DNA from: Dolomedes plantarius
Lineage: Eukaryota; Arthropoda; Arachnida; Araneae; Dolomedidae
Direction: 5' to 3'
DNA: 64,000 nt
Assembly: GCA_907164885.2 (NCBI GenBank)
Contig: OU015501.1
Location: forward strand, 20,300,631 to 20,364,630
Part shown: positions 45,358 through 55,342 of the stretch, in pieces
Layout: every line of letters begins with the position of its first letter
Position numbering within the stretch: the first letter of the stretch is position 1
The notes under the pieces: model-generated
What the model was told of the DNA's origin: nothing
The model's database searches: none
Seen by the model: only the letters and a program-made list of their open reading frames with translations
Translations under genes and position numbers: made by a program

Positions 45358-46710
45358 CAGTACTGGCCAGAATGGATGACTCACCACAAAAAACTGTGAT
45401 GTTTATGAATGCACAAGAATAATTGCATTTAACTAAGTATTTATTTTATGGGAATTATTAATTTTAGTCATATAAGCACAGTATACATACATAATTGAGA
45501 AAGGGTTCAATATTTGGTGTGGAAACCTTTTTTTTCCAATAGAGCTTGGATACGATCAGGCATGGAAATTCATAATTTTTCTCAATAGTCTGGTGTAATT
45601 TCTGTAATCCACACTTGTTTTATAGTTTCTCCTAAGTCCGAAAGTGAAGTGGGGTTGCGCTCAGCAACTTTGCGCTTTAAAATTACCCAACAGTTCTCGA
45701 TTGGGTTTAGATCCGGGGAATTTCCGGGCCACGGCCCAAGGATCTAAAACCCCTGCTTTGCAATCCATGTCTTAACAGCTTTAGTCTGGTGGCAAGGTGC
45801 TCCATCATGTTGGAAGTGTGTGCACTGGTTGATATTCATAAACGGTGGTAACTTCTCTTTTAGCACATCGAGATAAACAGTTCCATTAATTGATGTGCTC
45901 TTCAGGCATGAACTACAATCCACATCTTCCTTTGGCACAAAATGGCTACCCAGACCATGAGTTTTGCAGCATGCTTCACGGTTGGAATAATGTAGCGCTG
46001 ACAGTCTCTTTTATTTGGAGGCCGTTGTATGTTTCTACAAAATGCATAAAACTGCGATACTTGAGTCTCGTCTGAAAACATCACATGTTTCCATTGCTCC
46101 ACAGTCCAATCCTGATACTTTTTACAAAATGTCAGTCGGTCAGCAATGTTTTTGGGAGACAATTTAGGCTTCTTAGCAGGCTTGTAGGACTTTAAATTGG
46201 CATTGAATAGCCTCCTGCGGATTGTCCTTTGGCTAGGGATATTAACATCTTTTGGTAAACCAGCTTGGATTGCTTTCGCTGATTTTCTGGGTGACTTCTT
46301 CGCTGTCAAAATTATGGACTCATCCATGCGCTTGCTTGTGCTCTTGGGACGACCTTTTGGCTTTGAATATCCATAATTTCCAGTTGTTTTGAAATTACTT
46401 ATAGACCTGGAAACTGTATTTTGTGCCAATTGTAATCTGGCAACAATTTCCCGAGTACTATAACCTTCTTCACTCAGAATCTTTATTTGTGCATGCATTT
46501 CGCGTGAAATTCTTTTACCAGGCATTTTTATATTATTTCACCCTTCTGCAAAAATTTGCACGTCAACACACGGAGAACACAACTAATGAACTAACGAAAT
46601 GCCAAGCAAGAACACCTGCACTATGGCAGACAGCCAAAACGAACACCTGGCGCCAATACGTCACTATGAATGGGAAAAAACAAATGAGTCATCCATTCTG
46701 GCCAGTACTG
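45358..46710 (-). mobile_element. Tc1-like transposon
   Basis: Inverted ends CAGTACTGGCCAGAATGGAT at the left and its exact complement at the right, each flanked by TA (45356-45357, 46711-46712), the Tc1/mariner target duplication. Length 1353 bp. It carries one decayed transposase gene on the minus strand. It is inserted in the left arm of the mariner composite: removing it restores similarity to the right arm across the TA. Confidence 0.92.
45507..46525 (-). pseudogene. Tc1-like transposase, broken
   Basis: Starts at ATG 46525. The N-terminal paired-type helix-turn-helix is present (KILSEEGYSTREIVARLQLA, then a second one with GRPKSTSKRM between). Catalytic residues: first Asp in HVMFSDETQVS, second Asp in HFQHDGAPCHQT, Glu in NSPDLNPIENCW, a DD34E layout. 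A frameshift or small rearrangement separates the parts near 45902-45938, an in-frame TAG lies at about 45744, and further stops occur before the end at 45507. Typical length for the family (about 340 residues) is almost preserved. Confidence 0.88.
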
Positions 46711-46765
46711 TACACCTTTGTAGCACGACTAACGTCTAAATGGTAATCCAGTTCTCATCCAAGTA

Positions 46766-48200
46766 TCATGTTGTAGTACACTAGTATGAGATACACAGTG
46801 CCCTAATCCATTTAATAGACCAATTAAAGAAGATGATCCAGTCAAATGTCTGATTGTCATACCTAAAGCTAAATGTTTTGGTGTTTGGCGTTTTCCACTG
46901 GAAGATAAATATATTAAATCTTGGGAGATTGATAAAATTTTTCTTCTTACATCCTCATTTACAGCAACACAATCTTTTTCTAAAACTTCATCAGAAGCAC
47001 CTACACACCATGCAATGAAGTTAAACAACTCTGGTGGTACCATTTTGGAAGCTGCTTCTGTGGTAAGTTCACTCTCTTTAGGTGGCCAACAAGATGTAAA
47101 TGAAGGTGCATTGATCAATACTTGCTTTAAAAATTTTGCAGAAAGATATAAGTCCCTAAGTCCAGATGCATGAGGCCTTGTGCTAGAAATAGTGTGTTCT
47201 ATTTCTGTATCCGAATCTTCAGATTCTGTAGTACTGACTGCACTGATTTCACGATATAAATTTCTTGGCATTATGTCACACAAAACAAGTTCACATTGAT
47301 TGGAACGAGAACGCTTAATAAAATTATTTGTGGATATCGGTTTTGAATCCTTCGTTTGAGTAAAAAATTTCTGTATCCAGTAATATCAGCACTTTCATTT
47401 TCATTAACAATTTTTACAAACAATTCTACCAGTTTGTTTAATCGCATGATTGTACTTTGTTGATGATTTTGTCTTCCACTACATCTCTGCAAAAAATGTC
47501 AAATGATTTTTTATACAGTGTATCCACTGGCTGTGCACATTTATCTACAGTTAAAACTTAACATATCTTTTGTAACAAGATCTATGGTAACGCATTTCAA
47601 TAGCCACTAAATCCTTATCACGAATTTGCAATAGCATCATTTCATCATTTTAGCTGTTGCAGCTTGAATTAATAAATTTTCTTTAGTCTCACATTGAGCA
47701 AGCCTTTCCTTTTTTCTCTTACCGGTGGGTTTATCAAGAACATATTTTTCAGTTTTGCAGATTAAAACAAACAGCAGGTAGTACTGAAGAATTCCGATTT
47801 CCTTGCGCCAAAAATCCACAGTCACTTCGCATTATACGCTTAGAATTCGGGTCATCTAAACTTTCCGGTTGATCTGATATTTTTATATCTTCATCAGGTG
47901 TTTCAAATTCTTTTTTCTGCAGCAGTGATTCTGTTTTTTGTCGGTAAATTTACTATAGCACTTTCTATGGTAACCTATGCTCTTGTCTAAGGCAGTTTAG
48001 ATAGTTCATCTATTGAAAAAAGAAGCAAATCGGCAGATATTTTTGTTTCAGGAACATTTAAAACTCTCCATCTGTCAGCACACAATCTCACTTTAGCCCA
48101 GCTTACTTGAGAAAAACATGTTATTTTTGAATCTGTCTCATTCCGATATGCACACAACATATCATTGCTTCTGACATTAATGAACTGTAAAGATCTAATT
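46766..48200 (-). pseudogene. Decayed gene of a widespread uncharacterised family
   Basis: Minus-strand frames in order form one decayed protein. 48200-48000 has SQVSWAKVRLCADRW, then near 47950 a YHRKCYSKFTDK motif. 47760-47640 has EKYVLDKPTGKRKKERLAQC. About 47590 has RYHRSCYKRYV, 47490-47330 has LNKLVELFVKIVNENESADI, and 47283-46770 has QTPKHLALGMTIRHLTGSSS and LNGLGHCVSHT. Two YHR-x-CY motifs suggest metal or structural Cys/His sites. I recall similar multi-copy proteins of unknown function in cnidarians, molluscs and arthropods; they behave like transposon-associated genes. At least three frame changes are present. Its C-terminal end is cut by the mariner-type arm. Confidence 0.6.
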
Positions 48201-48599
48201 AAACTTATAGAAAATTAGAGCAATAACAAGAATTAGATCAAACTGTCAACAACACGAAAGCGAATGTAAACATAAGCGATAACATGAATGTAAACGGGCG
48301 TTAGCGTGCGTACTATATAGCAGTCGTCATTGGATCGAAATTGCAGCTGGCAGAAAATAACCGGTTTTGATTGGAGAATGAGTAGGGAATATGACTGTCT
48401 CTAAGCGTGCGTAGAATAGCAAGCCCGCAGAAACGTTAAATTTGTAAAATTAATTTAATCGATTGTAAAATAATGTGCACATCTCCAGACCAGAACATTG
48501 CAAATTTGTAGATAATAGAATATTCTTTTAATTATAACATTGATTTGAAATTGCCCCTCGATGATTGAAACGGACTTGAACGATACGTAGCTACGGCCC

Positions 48600-48862
48600 A
48601 CGGTCTAAAGTGTTTTGTAGCATATCAGGCGTTATTAGACTTTTTTGCTTGGGGATTCATTAAATCGGTTGTGTATAAACAAAAAATTGAAACTGTGGAT
48701 GAGTTGAAGAAGCGTATCATTCAAGCAATTCGTGTAAAAACTCCTGATATGCTACGAACACTTGGAGAGAACTGGATTACTATTTTAGACGTTTGTTGTG
48801 CTACAAAAGGTACACACATCGAAATCTATGATACTATGATCGAAGTGTATGATTGGTATTAA
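48600..48862 (+). pseudogene. Mariner-type transposase C-terminal fragment
   Basis: FFAWGFIKSVVYKQKIETVD then LKKRIIQAIRVKTPDMLRTL and ITILDVCCATKGTHIEIYD aligns with the C-terminus of the element at 51754-52173 (FSLWGFVKDKVF, LKQRITEVLESLT, YRIDICRVTGGAHIE). It is the C-terminal ~75 residues of an IS630/mariner-type transposase. The catalytic domain upstream is lost. It forms part of the right arm of the composite. Confidence 0.75.
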
Positions 48863-48971
48863 AACTTGGGGAGAAGTTCTTTCTATTTGAATAATTTTTA
48901 AAAAATTCTAATGGGTAGTTCTGTAAAATAAGTCATGACTTTTGGATACCTTTAGCCCGGACAACCCTGTA

Positions 48972-50115
48972 TTTTGAATCTGAAAATCTTGCCCACAGCT
49001 TTCTTCCGTAACTGTGCCTTCTGGACAACTCAACGTATTAACCGTAGATACATATTTCAGAGTGTGTCGTAAGTTAAACACAAAATTTCAGGACAATTCA
49101 AAAATTTGTATGCATAAAATTTTTTAATTAATTGACCTGAATCGTTGATCTCACAGATTTTCAATTCCATTTTTAGCCATAGTGAATTCTTCTCTGAGTA
49201 TGTTCTAACAATACATTAGAAAATGCAATTAAAAAAAATTCTGTTTTGTTCTAAAAACTAGATGTTTTAATAAAGGGTGCGCAGTATTTCACATTTTGAA
49301 ATTTTAAGTTGTTAATTTATTACAGGACATAAAACTACTGATGTCGTAGCGATAAAATTAAAATCAAATATTCGAAAGAATAATTTTTTTTAAGATACAG
49401 AACGTGCAATGCATTTAAACATATTTGTTTAGATGCATATTTTTTAATTAGAATTTTTGCATTTGAAATCACTAATTGGAAAAATTTCGGTATGAAATTC
49501 CTCAGCGGTTAACATTGAGACTGATTTTAAAGGACAACTGATGTGTCACCAATCAATCTGTACTTGTTTTGTGTTTTAATTAATAGAAAATTCTTTCTTT
49601 ATACTCGTGTAAATATCGTGGCATGCCTTACGAATAGAACAGCTGTTGTATAAACTTCGTTTACAAAACCAACTGCACAACATTCGAAAACAGATAGCGA
49701 CATGTCTTATTACTGAGGGAGTGAATGGCACTCGTCCGAAGCAAGCTTTTTTCTTCGGAATGAAGATAATTCTATGCTGTGTTCGATCTACATAGATCAG
49801 CTAAGCCTCTCAAAGGATTTATCTTAGATGTAAATTTAACAAGTGATCAACTTAATCGCTTCTAGTGTACGCAGGGTAATTGAGAGCCTGTTAAATTTTC
49901 ATTTAGGATTAAACTGTACACCCATAGCGTTTTAAAATTTCTGTAGGGTGTTTCAGTCGATATTTTCATAAAAATAGCTGACTAATAAACTAGCCTAATG
50001 TCTGTTAGTTCACCATCATTTGCTCTTTAGATTTTATCGATGTTTTAAATCGTATAAAAAAACAGAATTGTAATAAAGGAAAAATATGAATTTACCATGA
50101 TTAGATTTTCATCTT

Positions 50116-50149
<34 letters not shown>

Positions 50150-50802
50150 CCGCCCGGGGGAATTATTTCAAATTTCAGACTGTACGAGTATTAGTTTGCC
50201 AAACACAAATGTTTAGATGCTGTTGTTAAAATAATCCAGTCCCTTTACCTAAGAAAAATACTTGCGCACACACTATTCTTAATTCTTTTGAACCTCACTT
50301 AAATTTTAGAGTGGAACATATGAAAAGACCAAGATATTGCTTACCGTTTAAACCTAAAAAAATAGATTTGCATTTTAAAATCCCAAAACGTATTTCTGTA
50401 ATTATGATAAAAATCTTGTACTTGAGCCACGCATTGCCTGGATGGCGGAAAAATATATGGGCAATTTCTGAGTTAACAGATGATAGCAATATCCTTCGAC
50501 CCCCGAATCATATATAGAGCAGACAAGTAGTCCAATAGTGGAAAGCAATATTTTAATGTATATGAGGTGGCATTTATAGTGTAATCGATCCATCACCTTG
50601 AAAGGCTTTTCTTATTTTTTTTTCACACTTTAAAAAACGTGAGCTAAACGGATGGTTTTCTTTTGCTTCGACCGAGTTTGGTTTGAATCTTAGTCAGCGT
50701 TATGTTGCGATTCATTAGTTGCTAATAACCTACTTCGGAGCTATTTCAACTTTGCGCTCATTTGTATTGAACATTCAAAATGATAATTTAATTTTAAGTA
50801 TA
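48972..50802. other. Unidentified DNA with a T-tract
   Basis: No gene recognised. A ~30-base poly(T) run lies at about 50119-50149, followed by CCGCCCGGGGG. It could be a reversed retroposon tail, but no adjoining retroposon body was recognised. Confidence 0.4.
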
Positions 50803-50863
50803 TACATTCTGTCAAATAAATACCGGGAATGATTCATTTAAAAAGCTTACGTTAAAGAAATTG

Positions 50864-50904
<41 letters not shown>

Positions 50905-51023
50905 TAAGATTGTGCCAGTGTACCTAACTGTCCCCTAGAGTTTTGCCTCCTTGTGTCAACCATTTTCCCTCCTGCTGTGGTTTTTTCTTTTGTCGTACTC
51001 AAGTATGCACTGCTATTTTTAAA

Positions 51024-51400
51024 ATGGATAAGGGTATTGAACGACGAATTTCCTTCAAATTTTGTGTTGTCAACAGAATTTCCTATGCTAAATCATTGAA
51101 GATGTTGGAGAAGGCCTACGGTGAGTCAGCTTTATCGAAAACACGAACGAGTGGTACTAAGCATTCAAAGAAGGCCGAGAAGACTTGCCTCGTTCAGGTC
51201 AACCTCAACATCTTCAATTGACGAAAACATCGACTAAGTGAAGCATGGTATTGTACACTCAGAATTTCTTACTGGAGGGGCAAACAGTCAACAAACAATA
51301 TTATTCGGACGTTATGAGGCGTTTAAGAGAGAATGTTTGACGGAAAAGGCCAGAGTTGTGAAAGAGCAATAACTTGGATTCTGTTCCAGGATAATGCGCC
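51024..51400 (+). pseudogene. Mariner transposase, N-terminal part with internal deletion
   Basis: Starts at ATG 51024 with DKGIERRISFKFCVVNRISY and KMLEKAYGESALSKTR, the first helix-turn-helix of mariner/SETMAR-type transposases. After about 51230 the frame is lost and the sequence jumps towards the catalytic region, where GQTVN-like and WILFQDNAPA-like pieces are readable at about 51280-51400; the second catalytic Asp is in FQDNAP. The middle, including the first catalytic Asp, is deleted. The reading continues at 54799 beyond the hAT insertion. Confidence 0.75.
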
Positions 51401-51656
51401 GGCCAAAGGCGGCTCCAAGGGGGGGGGGGGGTAAAAAAAATATACGCAAAAAAATAAAAATATACGCTAATGCAGCTTTTTTTTTTTTTTTGGGGGGGGG
51501 GCAGTAGGGGCAATTGCCCCCCCCCCAAAAAAAAAGTGGCGTATTTTTTTGTTCAAAGCCTAAAATTATATAATCTAGACCTAATACTAAATGAGTTTAA
51601 ATTTAAAATGAGAGGATTTTTTTTCTTATATATATTTATAAATATACAGGGTGTTT

Positions 51657-52375
51657 CATATTGAATGGGACAAAAGAAAGCATACCTGTGAACGCTGTAA
51701 TTACTTTATTTTGATAAATCAAATTTACAGTGAAGCTATAGTTATCAAAGTTTCTATAGATGTTCTATGTGTGCCCCTCCGGTGACACGACAAATATCTA
51801 TGCGGTATTCCAGTTTTTGCCACACTCGTGATAGGAAATCCTTTGTTAATGATTCGAGCACTTCAGTTATCCGCTGCTTCAGTTTCTGTAAGCCCTTGGG
51901 AAATGGAAGCACGAACACTTTGTCTTTAACAAAACCCCATAGGGAAAAATCACAAGGGGTTTGATCTGGTGATCTCGGTGGCCAACACAGCAATAGCATA
52001 TCATTTGACCCAGCATGGTCAATCCAGCAATGAGTTAGACTATCGTTCATGTACTGACGTACGTTTTTATGCCAATGTGGTGGAGCACCGTCTTGCTGCA
52101 GGATGAAGCCGGGAACCGCTTCCTCAAACTGAGAGTACGATAAACGATAATGTTTTGGCGTATTCCAAAACACAGTACGCTTTCTCCTGCATGTATGGTG
52201 TCATTTCGATTAACAGTGGCTCTAGCGGCGATTTCGTAACCGGAAGATTTTTAGCTGTTGCCAGATAAAACTTGTATAATTGTAGTTTCAGAATTAATTT
52301 ATTTCGGCTAAATAAATCAATTACAGGATTTGTACTATGCTATTCTTTTTGTACCATTCAATATGAAACACCCTG
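51657..52375 (-). mobile_element. Mariner-type element, internally deleted
   Basis: CAGGGTGTTTCATATTGAAT at the left, its complement at the right, TA on both sides (51655-51656, 52376-52377). 719 bp. It carries the C-terminal part of a transposase on the minus strand; the N-terminal half and first catalytic Asp are deleted. It is the same broad lineage as the arms at 45196-48969, whose ends also start CAGGGTG. Confidence 0.88.
51754..52173 (-). pseudogene. IS630/mariner-type transposase, C-terminal 139 residues
   Basis: Contains GFILQQDGAPPHWHKNVRQY with the second catalytic Asp, WPPRSPDQTPCDFSLWGFVK with the third acidic residue (an Asp, as in mariner rather than Tc1), and the C-terminal FLSRVWQKLEYRIDICRVTG ending HIEHL, a C-terminus I know from many arthropod elements. 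The frame is open. The start used here is simply the first Met, not the native start, because upstream coding sequence is deleted. Confidence 0.85.
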
Positions 52376-52383
52376 TATATATA

Positions 52384-53599
52384 CACTCAAGAGCCAAAAC
52401 ATTATGACCACCCCTACATTTTGCAATGAATTCGCCTGGATGACGTGGAAGGCACGTGATCAGGTGGAAGTGGTATTTAACTGCTGCTGGAGAGTCTGAA
52501 GAATCATTCTTTCACCTATTTCTGTGTGTGATGGGAAAGGCTGCTGATCTAAGCGACTTTGATAGAGGGCAGATTGTAATGGCTCGAAGGCTCGGAACAA
52601 GTATTTCCGAAACTTCACGACTCGTGGGTTGTTCGCGACCTACAGTTGTTATTACTTATGCAAAGTGGATGAATGACGGTGAAACCAGCAGTAGACGACA
52701 TGGTGTTGGACGTCCACACGCTATCAAAGAAAAAGGTCGTCGGAGACTGTCTCGCATGGTGAAGCAAAACCGGAGCCAGACAGTGGCTCAGCTGACAACC
52801 CAATACAATGCAGGACCAAGTAGAATAGTATCGCAGCACACTGTTTAGCTGACACTGTTGGATATGGGGCTACGCAACAAACGTCCCACTCGTGTGCCTT
52901 TGCTGACCAAGCGTCATTGCCAACTGCGCCTGCGCTGGGCTCGGGAACATCGCGACTGGTCCATGGATCAGTGGGAGAGAGTTGTCTGGTCAGATGAATC
53001 ACGGTTTGTCATTCATCACGCCGATGGCCGTGTCAGGATACGCCGTCTTCCAGGCGAACTGTTGCTCCCTCAATGTACAGTAGGTCATACACAGGCCGGT
53101 GGTGGCGGTATTATGCTTTGGGGGACGTTCTCTTGGGCGTCTCTGGGAACCGTGGTTGTGGTAGAGCAGACCATGAATGCTACAGGGTATCTGAACATCA
53201 TTGCGGATCAGTTGCACCCTTACATGGCCTCTGCTTTTCCAGCTGGAAATGGAATGTTCCAACAGGACAACGCCCCGTGTCACAAGGCTAAAATTGTGTT
53301 GGAGTGGTTCCAGGAACATGATGCTGAATTCCATTTAATGTCCTGACCGCCTAACTCACCGGATCTCAATCCGATAGAACACATTTGGGATGTCATGGGA
53401 CGGCAGCTCAGAGTTCAAAGACCACCAATTCGCAATATCTCGGATTTGCGTGACCGTTGCTTAAACATCTGGTACAATCTGTCTAAGGCCATCTACCAAG
53501 GACTTGTGGCATCCATGCCAAGGCGGGTTGAAGCTGTGTTGCGCGCCAAAGATGGGCCAACTCGTTATTGACAGGTGGTCATAATGTTTTGGCTCTTGA

Positions 53600-53602
<3 letters not shown>
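52384..53602 (+). mobile_element. Tc1-like transposon, nearly intact
   Basis: Ends CACTCAAGAGCCAAAACATT and its exact complement, flanked by TA (52382-52383, 53603-53604). 1219 bp with one transposase gene filling the interior. Length and complete ends suggest recent activity compared with its neighbours. The right flank is a TA microsatellite. Confidence 0.95.
52531..53571 (+). pseudogene. Tc1-like transposase with two nonsense codons
   Basis: One continuous frame of 346 codons plus stop, full length for the family, starting [20 protein letters not shown]. It holds two helix-turn-helix units for end binding ([15 protein letters not shown], then a GRPHAIK linker) and a DD34E core: Asp in RVVWSDESRF, Asp in MFQQDNAPCH, Glu in SPDLNPIEHIWDV. 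It ends AKDGPTRY. Only two lesions: TAG at 52846-52848 between the DNA-binding and catalytic parts, and TGA at 53344-53346 where the family has Trp before PPNSPDL. No frameshift. It would catalyse cut-and-paste transposition at TA sites if intact. Confidence 0.92.
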
Positions 53603-53633
<31 letters not shown>

Positions 53634-54180
53634 TATTATTAACTAATAATAATGAATAATATTTTTATTCATAAGCAATAATAATTAATAATAATAAATT
53701 TACTCTTAAGTTATAATAATAATAATACAATATTAATTTTGGTTTATAAGTCCATTAACACAGTCTCCTTTGTAAGTCTGAATGTGTGTCTCCATTAACT
53801 CCATGGTTGCAAGGTTTGTGACGTCAGTCTCTCTGTGGTTTAATAGTGTTAACTTCAACATTGTCTAGCACCAGTCTTGGTGTTCTTTGTTTGAATAGCA
53901 ACTTTTTAATCATTTCTTCTGTTTCTTATGGACTGTTCGGTGTCTAAGAATGTTTATTGGTTAGATCATACTTATCAGAAACAATCCATTGGTTTTTAGG
54001 CAGTATCGACACCGCTGCTGAAGAGATGCTGTCAAAAACATTTTAAATTCTTATCGTTTCATGTTTTTATTTCACGCTGCATAGTGTACAATATGTCTTA
54101 TGCTGGATTTTCACTTTCAACTCATGTCTTATATATATATATATATATATATCTCTATATATATATATATATCTGTAATA
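53603..54180. repeat. TA microsatellites and unassigned hAT interior
   Basis: TA/AT dinucleotide runs at about 53603-53630 and 54130-54172, plus ATA/AAT-rich sequence at 53630-53735. The DNA between is unassigned interior of the hAT-type element. Another TA run at 54663-54720 ends in a GTAT tetranucleotide run (54720-54735). Confidence 0.7.
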
Positions 54181-54662
54181 TCATGACCGGGAGGCGAGTG
54201 GCAGGCAGAATTATTTAAGAAAGTCGTCTGGTCACGATGTCACAACATTAATTTTCCCGCATCCAACCTTATGGCACAAAGCGTATCCAAGAACTTGGCG
54301 TCACATTGGCTCTTCAGACCCCAGGAACACAGGAATACATCGCCACTTTCAATACTTTTATTTTATCTGAAGGATTACATGTTTACTATACAACCAGATT
54401 TCCCCGAAGTGTCTACCCTTTGCATGAAACAGGCTCTTTTATAGAATTACTGAGATCATCAGTCATGTGACCTTAAAAGGAGAAGTTAATTGGCTAATGA
54501 TTTGGAGTGACATGATACTTACATAATACATGCGTAGAAACAGTGTAGTTTTCGTACCCACGCTATGTGAGCTTTGTTCGTTAAAACTGGAGTGCAAGAA
54601 ACTCACGCCCGAAATAAAATTTAGAATAACTAGAGTTTAAAAGGATATAGGGGTTTTTATGG
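54181..54662. other. Unassigned GC-richer stretch
   Basis: Begins TGTAATATCATGACCGGG right after a TA microsatellite and is less AT-rich than the flanks, as LTR fragments in this window are. I could not find a matching end or target duplication, so no element is called. Confidence 0.3.
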
Positions 54663-54798
54663 TTATATATATATATATATATATATAGATATATAATATA
54701 TAATATATATATATATATATGTATGTATGTATGTATAACCCTAAGAGCCGACGTTGCCCCTCCCAAATCTCTGGCCTGGAGCCGTCACTGGCACCGGC

Positions 54799-55290
54799 CC
54801 ACAAATTAATCCTCGTATTCGATTTTTTGTACCCAAACTTAACGAATACCATCGACAAGCCCCGTATTCACCTGATGTGATCCCGGCTGACTTTTTCCTG
54901 ATCCCCAAACTCAGATTAACACTTCGTGGATGATATTTTGAGTCCATTGAAGAGATAAAACAAAATTCGCTGAAGTAACTCAAGGCCATACCGATAAGTC
55001 CTTATAAGGGCCTGTTCACATAGGAGTCCGTTGCGTTGCGTTAAGGAAAAGATGACGTTGAGACGAAAATAAACCAATCATAGGCCTCCAAACGATTAGC
55101 GATGAAATTTTTAACGCCTATGATTGGTTTATTTTCGTCTCAACGTCATCTTTTCCTTAACGCAACGCTACTAACTCCTATGTGAACATGCCCTAAGAAG
55201 TGTTTCGACGACTGGACTATTCGTTGGCATAAGTGTATTTTATCAAATGGAGCCTATTTTGAAGGTGACAAAATAAATTTGGATGATTAA
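54799..55290 (+). pseudogene. Mariner transposase, C-terminal part
   Basis: Continues the reading from 51400. Pieces in several frames show YSPD-like and ADFFLIPKLRL-like sequence with the third catalytic Asp, then YFESIEEIKQ and, after the MITE at 55008-55193, KCFDDWTIRWHKCILSNGAY and FEGDKINLDD before the stop near 55288. This is the C-terminus of Mos1/SETMAR-relative mariner transposases. Frame changes plus the MITE make it inactive. Confidence 0.8.
55008..55193. mobile_element. 186-bp hairpin MITE, Harbinger-type (copy 2)
   Basis: Same length and ends as the copy at 20935-21120 (GGGCCTGTTCACATAGGAGT), flanked by TAA at 55005-55007 and 55194-55196. The unpaired centre is the reverse complement of the first copy's centre, so the two copies lie in opposite orientation. 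It interrupts the mariner C-terminal reading between the Lys codons before KCFDDW. Confidence 0.9.
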
Positions 55291-55342
55291 ACCAGTATTT
55301 TATGTTTTATTGATTAATTCCCGGTATTTATTTGACAATGTA

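Larger units (their letters stand above)
45196..48969. mobile_element. Composite with inverted mariner-type arms
   Basis: Left end CAGGGTGTTCGGGCTAAAGG and right end complementary to CAGGGTTGTCCGGGCTAAAGG, each next to TA (45194-45195, 48970-48971). The arms stay similar for about 215 bp: left 45196-45357 plus 46711-46765 (a Tc1 element sits between), right about 48745-48969. The right arm encodes the C-terminus of an IS630/mariner-type transposase; the left arm is its inverse, so both arms come from the same (3') end. Between them lies a decayed gene of another family. It could be one foldback element or two mariner ends that met by chance. Confidence 0.65.
51404..54790. mobile_element. hAT-type element inserted in the mariner
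   Basis: Left end CAAAGGCGGCTCCAAGG and right end complementary to CAGTGACGGCTCCAGG are imperfect inverted repeats with adjoining G- and C-runs. GCGCCGGC (51396-51403) and GCACCGGC (54791-54798) form an 8-bp duplication with one change. The mariner reading resumes across it, which confirms the boundaries. No hAT transposase is recognisable inside, so this is a non-autonomous element. It has been enlarged by a mariner-type element (51657-52375) and a Tc1 element (52384-53602). Confidence 0.78.
50805..55340 (+). mobile_element. Mariner transposon split by nested insertions
   Basis: Left end CATTCTGTCAAATAAATACC and right end complementary to CATTGTCAAATAAATACC, with TA outside each (50803-50804, 55341-55342). 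The N-terminal transposase part is at 51024-51400 and the C-terminal part at 54799-55290. Between them sits a hAT element (51404-54790) with an 8-bp duplication, and the C-terminal part is cut again by a MITE (55008-55193). Without the insertions the mariner is about 1 kb, so it also has an internal deletion. A ~38-base poly(A) run lies at 50864-50901. Confidence 0.85.

Noticed and set aside
50864..50901. Poly(A) run as a retroposon tail
   Set aside because: It lies inside a mariner 5' region with no retroposon body or duplication next to it; likely simple-sequence expansion.
54181..54662. Solo LTR beginning TGTAATATC
   Set aside because: No matching CA end or target duplication could be found.
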